Shown here: in pieces, positions 11,561 through 26,000 of the stretch
How the letters are laid out: each line of letters opens with the position of its first letter
How positions within the stretch are numbered: the first letter of the stretch is position 1
Assembly: GCA_964059195.1 (NCBI GenBank)
Contig: CAXKWD010000014.1
Location: 744,001 to 808,000, forward strand
Source of the DNA: Ectobius pallidus
Lineage: Eukaryota > Arthropoda > Insecta > Blattodea > Ectobiidae
Reading direction: 5' to 3'
Length of the DNA: 64,000 nt
Notes under the pieces: generated by a model
The model's input: only the letters and a program-made list of their open reading frames with translations
Databases searched by the model: none
Told to the model about the DNA's origin: nothing
Program-made: the position numbers and the translations under genes

Positions 11561-13032
11561 TAAATTTTACTTTAATAGAAAGAATACTGTTGCCTAGCAA
11601 TGAGTTTTAAAACACGAAAGTGTTGCCTGGCAATGCCATTTTAAACCAGAAACTGTTGCCTAGCAATTTCATCAAAAAGAACTGTTGCTTAGCAATGTCA
11701 TTTTTTAACACAATATTGCTACCTATTTAAAGCTTTTAAAAAAAGATACTGTTGCGTAGCAATGTCAATTTCTGACACGAAACCTTTACTTTTCAATGCA
11801 TTTTCCAAAGTCGAAACTTCTTCCTAGCAATGTAATTTTTAAAGACAATTTGGCTGCCTATCAATGTAATTTTTCAATCACGAATGTTTTGCCTAACCAT
11901 GCCAGTCTAAACCGGAAACTGTTGCCTAGCAATGAAGTTTTAAAACACCTGACTGTTGCTTAGCAATGACATTTTGAATAAGAAACTGTAGCTTAGCAAT
12001 GCCATCTCCAAATACGAAACTGTTGCCTAGCAATGTCATCTATAAGCAATTGCCTTTCATCCCTCAATGATCAATACATACAATGAAAATATCGGTGATA
12101 TGCTAATGGCATAACAGGGGTTGTAAATTTTTCTTTAATAGAAAAGAATACTGTTGCCTAGCAATGAGTTTTAAAACACGAAAGTGTTGCCTAGCAATGC
12201 CATTTTAAACAGGAAACTGTTGCCTAGCAATGCCATCAAAAAGAACTGTTGATTAGCAATGTAATTTTTGAACACAATATTGCTACCTATTTAAAGCTTT
12301 TAAAAAAAGATACTGTTGCGTAGCGATGTCAATTTCTGACACGAAACCTTTACCTTTCAATGCATTTTCCAAAGTCGAAACTTATTCCTAGCAATGTAAT
12401 TTTTAAAGACAATTTGGCTGCATATCAACGTAATTTTTCTATCACGAATGTTTTTCCTAGCCATGCCAGTCTAAACCGGAAACTGTAGCATAGCAATGAA
12501 GTTTTAAAACACCTGACTGTTGCTTAGCAATGACATTTAGAACAAGAAACTGTAGCTTAGCAATGCCATCTCCAAATACGAAACTGTTGCCTAGCAAAGT
12601 CTTCTATAAGGAATAGCCTTTAATCCCTCAATGATCAATACATACAATGAAAATATCGGTGATATGCTAATGGCATAACAGGGGTTGTAAATTTTTCTTT
12701 AATAGAAAAGAATACTGTTGCCTAGCAATGAGTTTTAAAACACGAAAGTGTTGCCTACCAATGCCATTTTAAACCGGAAACTGTTGCCTAGCAATGCCAT
12801 CAAAAAGAACTGTTGCTTAGCAAAGTCATTTTTAAACACAATATTGCTACCTATTATAAACTTTTAAAAAATATACTGTTGCGTAGCAATGTCAATATCA
12901 GACACAAATCTTTTACTTTTCAATGCATTTTTCATGTCGAAACTTTTTCCTAGCAATGTAATTTTTAAATACAATTTGACTGCCTAACAATGTAATTTTT
13001 CTATGACGAAAGTTTTGCCTAGCCATGCCAGT
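10781..13032 (+). repeat. 4-monomer HOR (C-T-C-C), 2,252 bp, copy 1 of 2
   Basis: Monomers anchored at 10968, 11531, 12094 and 12658. The first carries the rare GATATACTAAT and begins with CTAAACCAGAAACTG; both recur exactly 2,252 bp on. Other shared markers are AACAAAAAACTG, GCAATTTCATC, AAGCAATTGCCTTTC and GTAGCGATGTC. The left neighbour reads GGTTTGCCTAGCAATGCC, unlike the sequence before copy 2. Confidence 0.88.
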
Positions 13033-15284
13033 CTAAACCAGAAACTGTTGCCTAGCAATTAAGTTTTAAAACAGCTGACTCTTGCTTAGCAATGACATTT
13101 TGAACATGAAACTGTAACTTAGCAATGCCATCTCCAAATACGAAACTGTTGCCTAGCAATGTCTTCTATAAGGAAAAGTTTTTGATCCCTCAATGATCAA
13201 TACATACAATGAAAATATCGGTGATATACTAATGGCATAACAGGGGTTGTAAATTTTCTTTAATAGAAAAGAATACTGTTGCCTAGCAATGAGTTTTAAA
13301 ACACGAAAGTGTTGCCTAGCAATGCCTTTTTAAACAGGAAACTTTTGCCTAGCAATGCCATCAAAAAGAACTGTTGCTTAGCAATGGCATTTTTAAACAC
13401 AATATTGCTACCTATTTAAAGCTTTTAAAAAAAGATACTGTTGCGTAGCAATGTCAATTTCTGACACGAAACCTTTACCTTTCAATGCATTTTCCAAAGT
13501 AGAAACTTCTTCCTAGCAATGTAATATTTAAAGACAATTTGGCTTCCTATCAACGTAATTTTTCTATCACCAATGTTTTTCCTAGCCATGCCAGTCTAAA
13601 CCGGAAACTGTAGCCTAGCAATGAAGTTTTAAAACACCTGACTGTTGCTTAGCAATGACATTTTGAACAAAAAACTGTAGCTTAGCAATGCCATCTCCAA
13701 ATACGAAACTGTTGCATAGCAATGTCATCTATAAGGAATAGTTTTTAATCCTTCAATGATCAATACATACAATGAAAATATCGGTGATATGCTAATGTCA
13801 AAACATGGGTTGTAAATTTTACTTTAATAGAAAGAATACTGTTGCCTAGCAATGAGTTTTAAAACACGAAAGTGTTGCCTGGCAATGCCATTTTAAACCA
13901 GAAACTGTTGCCTAGCAATTTCATCAAAAAGAACTGTTGCTTAGCAATGTCATTTTTTAACACAATATTGCTACCTATTTAAAGCTTTTAAAAAAAGATA
14001 CTGTTGCGTAGCAATGTCAATTTCTGACACGAAACCTTTACTTTTCAATGCATTTTCCAAAGTCGAAACTTCTTCCTAGCAATGTAATTTTTAAAGACAA
14101 TTTGGCTGCCTATCAATGTAATTTTTCAATCACGAATGTTTTGCCTAACCATGCCAGTCTAAACCGGAAACTGTTGCCTAGCAATGAAGTTTTAAAACAC
14201 CTGACTGTTGCTTAGCAATGACATTTTGAATAAGAAACTGTAGCTTAGCAATGCCATCTCCAAATACGAAACTGTTGCCTAGCAATGTCATCTATAAGCA
14301 ATTGCCTTTCATCCCTCAATGATCAATACATACAATGAAAATATCGGTGATATGCTAATGGCATAACAGGGGTTGTAAATTTTTCTTTAATAGAAAAGAA
14401 TACTGTTGCCTAGCAATGAGTTTTAAAACACGAAAGTGTTGCCTAGCAATGCCATTTTAAACAGGAAACTGTTGCCTAGCAATGCCATCAAAAAGAACTG
14501 TTGATTAGCAATGTAATTTTTGAACACAATATTGCTACCTATTTAAAGCTTTTAAAAAAAGATACTGTTGCGTAGCGATGTCAATTTCTGACACGAAACC
14601 TTTACCTTTCAATGCATTTTCCAAAGTCGAAACTTATTCCTAGCAATGTAATTTTTAAAGACAATTTGGCTGCATATCAACGTAATTTTTCTATCACGAA
14701 TGTTTTTCCTAGCCATGCCAGTCTAAACCGGAAACTGTAGCATAGCAATGAAGTTTTAAAACACCTGACTGTTGCTTAGCAATGACATTTAGAACAAGAA
14801 ACTGTAGCTTAGCAATGCCATCTCCAAATACGAAACTGTTGCCTAGCAAAGTCTTCTATAAGGAATAGCCTTTAATCCCTCAATGATCAATACATACAAT
14901 GAAAATATCGGTGATATGCTAATGGCATAACAGGGGTTGTAAATTTTTCTTTAATAGAAAAGAATACTGTTGCCTAGCAATGAGTTTTAAAACACGAAAG
15001 TGTTGCCTACCAATGCCATTTTAAACCGGAAACTGTTGCCTAGCAATGCCATCAAAAAGAACTGTTGCTTAGCAAAGTCATTTTTAAACACAATATTGCT
15101 ACCTATTATAAACTTTTAAAAAATATACTGTTGCGTAGCAATGTCAATATCAGACACAAATCTTTTACTTTTCAATGCATTTTTCATGTCGAAACTTTTT
15201 CCTAGCAATGTAATTTTTAAATACAATTTGACTGCCTAACAATGTAATTTTTCTATGACGAAAGTTTTGCCTAGCCATGCCAGT
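13033..15284 (+). repeat. 4-monomer HOR (C-T-C-C), 2,252 bp, copy 2 of 2
   Basis: Tandem copy of the previous block, anchored at 13220, 13783, 14346 and 14910. The junction lies in subunit 10, inside the shared GCCAGTCTAAACC at about 13,027-13,037. To its left the sequence is the GTTTTGCCTAGCCATGCC type, as after copy 2 at about 15,265-15,284; to its right is the AACCAGAAAC type that begins copy 1. That is the expected mark of one unequal exchange in register at the monomer level. Confidence 0.88.
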
Positions 15285-16949
15285 CTAAACCGGAAACTGT
15301 TGCTTAGCAATTAAGTTTTAAAACACCTGACTCTTGCTTAGCAATGACATTTTGAACAAGAAACTGTAGCTTAGCAATGCCATCTCCAAATACGAAACTG
15401 TTGCCTAGCAATGTCATCTATAAGGAATAGTTTTTAATCCCTCAATGATCAATACATACAATGAAAATATCGGTGATATGCTAATGGCAAAACATGGGTT
15501 GTAAATTTTGCTTTAATAGAAAGAATACAGTTGCCTAGCAATGAGTTTTAAAACACGGAAGTGTTGCCTAGCAATGCCATTTTAAACCGCAAACTGCTGC
15601 CTAGCAATGTCATCAAAAAGAACTGTTGCTTAGCAATGTCATTTTTTAACACAATATTGCTACCTATTTAAAGCTTTTAAAAAAATATACTGTTGCGTAG
15701 CAATGTCAATTTCTGACAAGAAACCTTTACCTTTCAATGCATTTTCCGAAGTCGAAACTTCTTCCTAGCAATGTAATTTTTAAAGACAATTTGGCTGCCT
15801 ATCAACGTAATTTTTCTATCACGAATATTTTTCATAGCCATTCCAGTCTAAACCGGAAACTGTAGCATAGCAATGAAGTTTTAAAACACCTGACTGTTGC
15901 TTAGCAATGACATTTAGAACAAGAAACTGTAGCTTAGCAATGCCATCTCCAAATACGAAACTGTTGCATAGCAATGTCATCTATAAGGAATAGTTTTTAA
16001 TCCTTCAATGATCAATACATACAATGAAAATATCGGTGATATGCTAATGTCAAAACATGGGGTGTAAATTTTACTTTAATAGAAAGAATACTGTTGCCTA
16101 GCAATGAGTTTTAAAACACGAAAGTGTTGCCTAGCAATGCCATTTTAAACCGCAAACTGTTGCCTAGCAATGCCATCAAAAAGAACTGTTGCTTAGTAAT
16201 GTCATTTTTAAACACAATATTGCTAGCTATTATAAACTTTTAAAAATATACTGTTGTGTAGCAATGTTAATTGCAGACACCAAACTTTTACTTTTCAATG
16301 CATTTTTAAAAGTCGAAACGTTTTCCTAGCAATGTAATTTTTAAAGACAATTTGGCTGCTTAACAATGTAATTTTTCTATGACGAAAGTTTTGCCTAGCC
16401 ATGCCAGTCTAAACCGGAAACTGTTGCCTAGCAATTAAGTTTTAAAACAACTGACTCTTGCTTAGCAATGACATTTTGAACAAGAAACTGTAGCTTAGCA
16501 ATGCCATCTCCAAATACGAAACTGTTGCCTAGCAATGTCATCTATAAGGAATAGTTTTTAAACCTTCAATGATCAATACATTCAATGAAAATATCGGTGA
16601 TATGCTAATGTCAAAACATGGGTTGTATATTTTACTTTAATAGAAAGAATACTGTTGCCTAGCAATTAGTTTTAAAACACGAAAGTGTTGCCTAGCAATG
16701 CCATTTTAAACCGGAAACTGTTGCCTAGCAATGTCCTCAAAAAGAACTGTTGCTTAGCAATGGCATTTTTAAACACAATATTGCTACCTATTAAAAGCTT
16801 TTAAAAAAAGATACTGTTGCGTAGCAATGTCAATTTCTGACACGAAACCTTTACTTTTCAATGCATTTTTCAAATTCGAAACTTCTTCCTAGCATTGTAA
16901 TTTTTAAAGACAATTTGGCTACCTAACAATGTAATTTTTCTATCACGAA

Positions 16950-19620
16950 AGGTTTGCCTAGCAATGCCAGTCTAAACCGGAAACTGTTGCCTAGCAATTA
17001 AGTTTTAAAACAGCTGACTCTTGCTTAGCAATGACATTTTGAACATGAAACTGTAACTTAGCAATGCCATCTCCAAATACGAAACTGTTGCCTAGCAATG
17101 TCTTCTATAAGGAAAAGTTTTTGATCCCTCAATGATCAATACATACAATGAAAATATCGGTGATATGCTAATGGCATAACAGGGGTTGTAAATTTTCTTT
17201 AATAGAAAAGAATACTGTTGCCTAGCAATGAGTTTTAAAACACGAAAGTGTTGCCTAGCAATGCCTTTTTAAACAGGAAACTTTTGCCTAGCAATGCCAT
17301 CAAAAAGAACTGTTGCTTAGCAATGGCATTTTTAAACACAATATTGCTACCTATTTAAAGCTTTTAAAAAAAGATACTGTTGCGTAGCAATGTCAATTTC
17401 TGACACGAAACCTTTACCTTTCAATGCATTTTCCAAAGTAGAAACTTCTTCCTAGCAATGTAATATTTAAAGACAATTTGGCTTCCTATCAACGTAATTT
17501 TTCTATCACCAATGTTTTTCCTAGCCATGCCAGTCTAAACCGGAAACTGTAGCCTAGCAATGAAGTTTTAAAACACCTGACTGTTGCTTAGCAATGACAT
17601 TTTGAACAACAAACTGTAGCTTAGCAATGCCATCTCCAAATACGAAACTGTTACATAGCAATGTCATCTATAAGGAATAGTTTTTAATCCTTCAATGATC
17701 AATACATACAATGAAAATATCGGTGATATGCTAATGTCAAAACATGGGTTGTAAATTTTACTTTAGTAGAAAGAATACTGTTGCCTAGCAATTAGTTTTA
17801 AAACACGAAAGTGTTGCCTAGCAATGCCATTTTAAACCGGAAACTGTTGCCTAGCAATGTCCTCAAAAAGAACTGTTGCTTAGCAATGGCATTTTTAAAC
17901 ACAACATTGCTACCTATTATAAACTTTTAAATAATATACTGTTGCGTAGCAATGTCAATGTCAGACACAAATCTTTCACCTTTCAATGCATTTTTCATGT
18001 CGAAACTTTTTCCTAGCAATGTAATTTTTAAAGACAATTTGGCTACCTAACAATGTAATTTTTCTATCACGAAAGGTTTGCCTAGCAATGCCAGTCTAAA
18101 CCGGAAACTGTTGCCTAGCAATTAAGTTTTAAAACAGCTGACTCTTGCTTAGCAATGAGATTTTGAACATGAAACTGTAACTTAGCAATGCCATCTCCAA
18201 ATACGAAACTGTTGCCTAGCAATGTCTTCTATAAGGAAAAGTTTTTGATCCTTCAATGATCAATACATACAATGAAAATATCGGTGATATGCTAACGTCA
18301 AAACATGGGTTGTAAATTTTACTTTAATAGAAAGAATACTGTTGCCTAGCAATGAGTTTTAAAACACGAAAGTGTTGCCTGGCAATGCCATTTTAAACCA
18401 GAAACTGTTGCCTAGCAATTTCATCAAAAAGAACTGTTGCTTAGCAATGTCATTTTTTAACACAATATTGCTACCTATTTAAAGCTTTTAAAAAAAGATA
18501 CTGTTGCGTAGCAATGTCAATTTCTGACACGAAACCTTTACTTTTCAATGCATTTTCCAAAGTCGAAACTTCTTCCTAGCAATGTAATTTTTAAAGACAA
18601 TTTGGCTGCCTATCAATGTAATTTTTCAATCACGAATGTTTTGCCTAACCATGCCAGTCTAAACCGGAAACTGTTGCCTAGCAATGAAGTTTTAAAACAC
18701 CTGACTGTTGCTTAGCAATGACATTTTGAATAAGAAACTGTAGCTTAGCAATGCCATCTCCAAATACGAAACTGTTGCCTAGCAATGTCATCTATAAGCA
18801 ATTGCCTTTCATCCCTCAATGATCAATACATACAATGAAAATATCGGTGATATGCTAATGGCATAACAGGGGTTGTAAATTTTTCTTTAATAGAAAAGAA
18901 TACTGTTGCCTAGCAATGAGTTTTAAAACACGAAAGTGTTGCCTAGCAATGCCATTTTAAACAGGAAACTGTTGCCTAGCAATGCCATCAAAAAGAACTG
19001 TTGATTAGCAATGTAATTTTTGAACACAATATTGCTACCTATTTAAAGCTTTTAAAAAAAGATACTGTTGCGTAGCGATGTCAATTTCTGACACGAAACC
19101 TTTACCTTTCAATGCATTTTCCAAAGTCGAAACTTATTCCTAGCAATGTAATTTTTAAAGACAATTTGGCTGCATATCACCGTAATTTTTCTATCACGAA
19201 TGTTTTTCCTAGCCATGCCAGTCTAAACCGGAAACTGTAGCATAGCAATGAAGTTTTAAAACACCTGACTGTTGCTTAGCAATGACATTTAGAACAAGAA
19301 ACTGTAGCTTAGCAATGCCATCTCCAAATACGAAACTGTTGCCTAGCAAAGTCTTCTATAAGGAATAGCCTTTAATCCCTCAATGATCAATACATACAAT
19401 GAAAATATCGGTGATATGCTAATGGCATAACAGGGGTTGTAAATTTTTCTTTAATAGAAAAGAATACTGTTGCCTAGCAATGAGTTTTAAAACACGAAAG
19501 TGTTGCCTACCAATGCCATTTTAAACCGGAAACTGTTGCCTAGCAATGCCATCAAAAAGAACTGTTGCTTAGCAAAGTCATTTTTAAACACAATATTGCT
19601 ACCTATTATAAACTTTTAAA
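16950..19620 (+). repeat. C-T-T-C-C block, first occurrence
   Basis: Five monomers anchored at 17159, 17722, 18283, 18846 and 19410. Markers in order are GAACATGAAACTGTAAC, CACCAATGTTTTTCC, TTTAGTAGAAAG, GCTAACGTC, GCAATTGCCTTTC, GTAGCGATGTC and AGCAAAGTCTTC. Compared with the C-T-C-C block at 10.8-15.3 kb there is one extra T monomer in second place. The block returns near 24.8, 29.8, 54.0 and 58.4 kb and starts again near 63.5 kb. It is the most widely spread HOR element here. Confidence 0.82.
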
Positions 19621-22600
19621 AAATATACTGTTGCGTAGCAATGTCAATATCAGACACAAATCTTTTACTTTTCAATGCATTTTTCATGTCGAGACTTTTT
19701 CCTAGCAATGTAATTTTTAAATACAATTTGACTGCCTAACAATGTAATTTTTCCATGACGAAAGTTTTGCCTAGCCATGCCAGTCTAAACCGGAAACTGT
19801 TGCCTAGCAATTAAGTTTTAAAACACCTGACTCTTGCTTAGCAATGACATTTTGAACAAGAAACTGTAGCTTAGCAATGCCATCTCCAAATACGAAACTG
19901 TTGCCTAGCAATGTCATCTATAAGGAATAGTTTTTAATCCTTCAATGATCAATACATACAATGAAAATATCGGTGATATGCTAATGTCAAAACATGGGTT
20001 GTAAATTTTACTTTAATAGAAAGAATACTGCTGCCTAGCAATGAGTTTTAAAACACGAAAGTGTTGCCTGGCAATGCCATTTTAAACCAGAAACTTTTGC
20101 CTAGCAATGTCATCAAAAAGAACTGTTGCTTAGCAATGTCATTTTTTAACACAATATTGCTACCTATTTAAAGCTTTTAAAAAAAAATACTGTTGCGTAG
20201 CAATGTCAATTTCTGACACGAAACCTTTACCTTTCAATGCATTTTCCAAAGTAGAAACTTCTTCCTAGCAATGTAATTTTTAAAGACAATTTGGCTGCCT
20301 ATCAATGTAATTTTTCAATCACGAATGTTTTGCCTAACCATGCCAGTCTAAACCGGAAACTGTTGCCTAGCAATGAAGTTTTAAAACACCTGACTGTTGC
20401 TTAGCAATGACATTTTGAATAAGAAACTGTAGCTTAGCAATGCCATCTCCAAATACGAAACTGTTGCCTAGCAATGTCATCTATAAGGAATAGCCTTTAA
20501 TCCCTCAATGATCAATACATACAATGAAAATATCGGTGATATGCTAATGGCATAACAGGGGTTGTAAATTTTCTTTAATAGAAAAGAATACTGTTGCCTA
20601 GCAATGAGTTTTAAAACACGAAAGTGTTGCCTAGCAATGCCATTTTAAACCGGAAACTGTTGCCTAGCAATGCCATCAAAAAGAACTGTTGATTAACAAT
20701 GTCACTTTTTAACACAATATTGCTACCTATTTAAAGCTTTTAAAAAAAGATACTGTTGCGTAGCAATGTCAATTTCAGACACGAAACTTTTACCTTTCAA
20801 TGCATTTTTGAAAGTCGAAACTTTTTCCTAGCAATGTAATATTTAAATACAATTTGACTGCCTAACAATGTAATTTTTCTATCACGAAAGTTCTCCCTAG
20901 CCATGCCAGTCTAAAAGGAAACTGTAGCCTACCAATGAAGTTTTAAAACACCTCACTGTTGCTTAGCAATGACATTTTGAACAAGAAACTGTAGCTTAGC
21001 AATGCCATCTCCAAATACGAAACTGTTGCCTAGCAATGTCATCTATAAGGAATAGTTTTTAATCCCTCAATGATCAATACATACAATGAAAATATCGGTG
21101 ATATGCTAATGGCAAAACATGGGTTGTAAATTTTGCTTTAATAGAAAGAATACTGTTGCCTAGCAATGAGTTTTAAAACACGAAAGTGTTGCCTACCAAT
21201 GCCATTTTAAACCGGAAACTGTTGCCTAGCAATGTCATCAAAAAGAACTGTTGCTTAGTAATGTCATTTTTAAACACAATATTGCTACCTATTATAAACT
21301 TTTAAAAATATACTGTTGTGTAGCAATGTTAATTTCAGACACCAAACTTTTACTTTTCAATGCATTTTTAAAAGTCGAAACGTTTTCCTAGCAATGTAAT
21401 TTTTAAAGACAATTTGGCTACCTAACAATGTAATTTTTCTATCACGAATGTTTTGCCTAGCCATGCCAGTCTAAACCGGAAACTGTTGCCTAGCAATGAA
21501 GTTTTATAACACCTGACTGTTGCTTAGCAATGACATTTTGAATAAGAAACTGTAGCTTTGCAATGCCATCTCCAAATACGAAACTGTTGCCTAGCAATGT
21601 CATCTATAAGGAATAGTTTTTAATCCCTCAATGATCAATACATACAATGAAAATATCGGTGATATGCTAATGGCAAAACATGGGTTGTAAATTTTGCTTT
21701 AATAGAAAGAATACAGTTGCCTAGCAATGAGTTTTAAAACACGAAAGTGTTGCCTAGCAATGCCATTTTAAACCGCAAACTGCTGCCTAGCAATGTCATC
21801 AAAAAGAACTGTTGCTTAGCAATGTCATTTTTTAACACAATATTGCTACCTATTTAAAGCTTTTAAAAAAATATACTGTTGCGTAGCAATGTCAATTTCT
21901 GACAAGAAACCTTTACCTTTCAATGCATTTTCCAAAGTAGAAACTTCTTCCTAGCAATGTAATTTTTAAAGACAATTTGGCTGCCTATCAATGTAATTTT
22001 TCAATCACGAATGTTTTGCCTAACCATGCCAGTCTAAACCGGAAACTGTTGCCTAGCAATTAAGTTTTAAAACACCTGACTCTTGCTTAGCAATGACATT
22101 TTGAAAAAGAAACTGTAGCTTAGCAATGCCATCTCCAAATACGAAACTGTTGCCTAGCAATGTCATCTATAAGGAATAGTTTTTAATCCTTCAATGATCA
22201 ATACATACAATGAAAATATCGGTGATATGCTAATGTCAAAACATGGGTTGTAAATTTTACTTTAATAGAAAGAATACTGCTGCCTAGCAATGAGTTTTAA
22301 AACACGAAAGTGTTGCCTGGCAATGCCATTTTAAACCAGAAACTGTTGCCTAGCAATGTCATCAAAAAGAACTGTTGCTTAGCAATGTCATTTTTTAACA
22401 CAATATTGCTACCTATTTAAAGCTTTTAAAAAAAGATACTGTTGCGTAGCAATGTCAATTTCTGACAAGAAACCTTTACCTTTCAATGCATTTTCCGAAG
22501 TCGAAACTTCTTCCTAGCAATGTAATTTTTAAAGACAATTTGGCTGCCTATCAACGTAATTTTTCTATCACGAATATTTTTCATAGCCATTCCAGTCTAA

Positions 22601-23084
22601 ACCGGAAACTGTAGCATAGCAATGAAGTTTTAAAACACCTGACTGTTGCTTAGCAATGACATTTAGAACAAGAAACTGTAGCTTAGCAATGCCATCTCCA
22701 AATACGAAACTGTTGCATAGCAATGTCATCTATAAGGAATAGTTTTTAATCCTTCAATGATCAATACATACAATGAAAATATCGGTGATATGCTAATGTC
22801 AAAACATGGGTTGTAAATTTTACTTTAATAGAAAGAATACTGTTGCTTAGCAATTAGTTTTAAAACACGAAAGTGTTGCCTAGCAATGCCATTTTAAACC
22901 GGAAACTGTTGCCTAGCAATGTCCTCAAAAAGAACTGTTGCTTAGCAATGGCATTTTTAAACACAATATTGCTACCTATTAAAAGCTTTTAAAAAAAGAT
23001 ACTGTTGCGTAGCAATGTCAATTTCTGAAACGAAACCTTTACCTTTCAATGCATTTTTCAAATTCGAAACTTCTTCCTAGTAAT

Positions 23085-26000
23085 GTAATTTTTAAAGACA
23101 ATTTGGCTACCTAACAATGTAATTTTTCTATCACGAATGTTTTGCCTAGCCATGCCAGTCTAAACCGGAAACTGTTGCCTAGCAATGAAGTTTTATAACA
23201 CCTGACTGTTGCTTAGCAATGACATTTTGAATAAGAAACTGTAGCTTAGCAATGCCATCTCCAAATACGAAACTGTTGCCTAGCAATGTCATCTATAACG
23301 AATAGTTTTTAATCCTTCAATGATCAATAGATACAATGAAAATATCGGTGATATGCTAATGTCAAAACATGGGGTGTAAATTTTACTTTAATAGAAAGAA
23401 TACTGTTGCTTAGCAATTAGTTTTAAAACACGAAAGTGTTGCCTAGCAATGCCATTTTAAACCGGAAACTGTTGCCTAGCAATGTCCTCAAAAAGAACTG
23501 TTGCTTAGCAATGGCATTTTTAAACACAATATTGCTACCTATTAAAAACTTTTAAAAAATATACTGTTGCGTAGCAATGACAATATCAGACACAAATCTT
23601 TTACCTTTCAATGCATTTTTCATGTCGAGACTTTTTCCTAGCAATGTAATTTTTAAAGACAATTTGGCTGCTTAACAATGTCATTTTTCTATGACGAAAG
23701 TTTTGCCTAGCCATGCCAGTCTAAACCGGAAACTGTTGCCTAGCAATTAAGTTTTAAAACAACTGACTCTTGCTTAGCAATGACATTTTGAACAAGAAAC
23801 TGTAGCTTAGCAATGCCATCTCCAAATACGAAACTGTTGCCTAGCAATGTCATCTATAACGAATAGTTTTTAATCCTTCAATGATCAATAGATACAATGA
23901 AAATATCGGTGATATGCTAATGTCAAAACATGGGGTGTAAATTTTACTTTAATAGAAAGAATACTGTTGCCTAGCAATGAGTTTTAAAACACGAAAGTGT
24001 TGCCTAGCAATGCCATTTTAAACCGCAAACTGTTGCCTAGCAATGCCATCAAAAAGAACTGTTGCTTAGTAATGTCATTTTTAAACACAATATTGCTAGC
24101 TATTATAAACTTTTAAAAATATACTGTTGTGTAGCAATGTTAATTGCAGACACCAAACTTTTACTTTTCAATGCATTTTTAAAAGTCGAAACGTTTTCCT
24201 AGCAATGTAATTTTTAAAGACAATTTGGCTGCTTAACAATGTAATTTTTCTATGACGAAAGTTTTGCCTAGCCATGCCAGTCTAAACCGGAAACTGTTGC
24301 CTAGCAATTAAGTTTTAAAACAACTGACTCTTGCTTAGCAATGACATTTTGAACAAGAAACTGTAGCTTAGCAATGCCATCTCCAAATACGAAACTGTTG
24401 CCTAGCAATGTCATCTATAAGGAATAGTTTTTAAACCTTCAATGATCAATACATTCAATGAAAATATCGGTGATATGCTAATGTCAAAACATGGGTTGTA
24501 TATTTTACTTTAATAGAAAGAATACTGTTGCCTAGCAATTAGTTTTAAAACACGAAAGTGTTGCCTAGCAATGCCATTTTAAACCGGAAACTGTTGCCTA
24601 GCAATGTCCTCAAAAAGAACTGTTGCTTAGCAATGGCATTTTTAAACACAATATTGCTACCTATTAAAAGCTTTTAAAAGAAGATACTGTTGCGTAGCAA
24701 TGTCAATTTCTGACACGAAACCTTTACTTTTCAATGCATTTTTCAAATTCGAAACTTCTTCCTAGCATTGTAAATTTTAAAGACAATTTGGCTACCTAAC
24801 AATGTAATTTTTCTATCACGAAAGGTTTGCCTAGCAATGCCAGTCTAAACCGGAAACTGTTGCCTAGCAATTAAGTTTTAAAACAGCTGACTCTTGCTTA
24901 GCAATGACATTTTGAACATGAAACTGTAACTTAGCAATGCCATCTCCAAATACGAAACTGTTGCCTAGCAATGTCTTCTATAAGGAAAAGTTTTTGATCC
25001 CTCAATGATCAATACATACAATGAAAATATCGGTGATATGCTAATAGCATAACAGGGGTTGTAAATTTTCTTTAATAGAAAAGAATACTGTTGCCTAGCA
25101 ATGAGTTTTAAAACACGAAAGTGTTGCCTAGCAATGCCTTTTTAAACAGGAAACTTTTGCCTAGCAATGCCATCAAAAAGAACTGTTGCTTAGCAATGGC
25201 ATTTTTAAACACAATATTGCTACCTATTTAAAGCTTTTAAAAAAAGATACTGTTGCGTAGCAATGTCAATTTCTGACACGAAACCTTTACCTTTCAATGC
25301 ATTTTCCAAAGTAGAAACTTCTTCCTAGCAATGTAATATTTAAAGACAATTTGGCTTCCTATCAACGTAATTTTTCTATCACCAATGTTTTTCCTAGCCA
25401 TGCCAGTCTAAACCGGAAACTGTAGCCTAGCAATGAAGTTTTAAAACACCTGACTGTTGCTTAGCAATGACATTTTGAACAACAAACTGTAGCTTAGCAA
25501 TGCCATCTCCAAATACGAAACTGTTGCATAGCAATGTCATCTATAAGGAATAGTTTTTAATCCTTCAATGATCAATACATACAATGAAAATATCGGTGAT
25601 ATGCTAATGTCAAAACATGGGTTGTAAATTTTACTTTAGTAGAAAGAATACTGTTGCCTAGCAATTAGTTTTAAAACACGAAAGTGTTGCCTAGCAATGC
25701 CATTTTAAACCGGAAACTGTTGCCTAGCAATGTCCTCAAAAAGAACTGTTGCTTAGCAATGGCATTTTTAAACACAACATTGCTACCTATTATAAACTTT
25801 TAAATAATATACTGTTGCGTAGCAATGTCAATGTCAGACACAAATCTTTCACCTTTCAATGCATTTTTCATGTCGAAACTTTTTCCTAGCAATGTAATTT
25901 TTAAAGACAATTTGGCTACCTAACAATGTAATTTTTCTATCACGAAAGGTTTGCCTAGCAATGCCAGTCTAAACCGGAAACTGTTGCCTAGCAATTAAGT

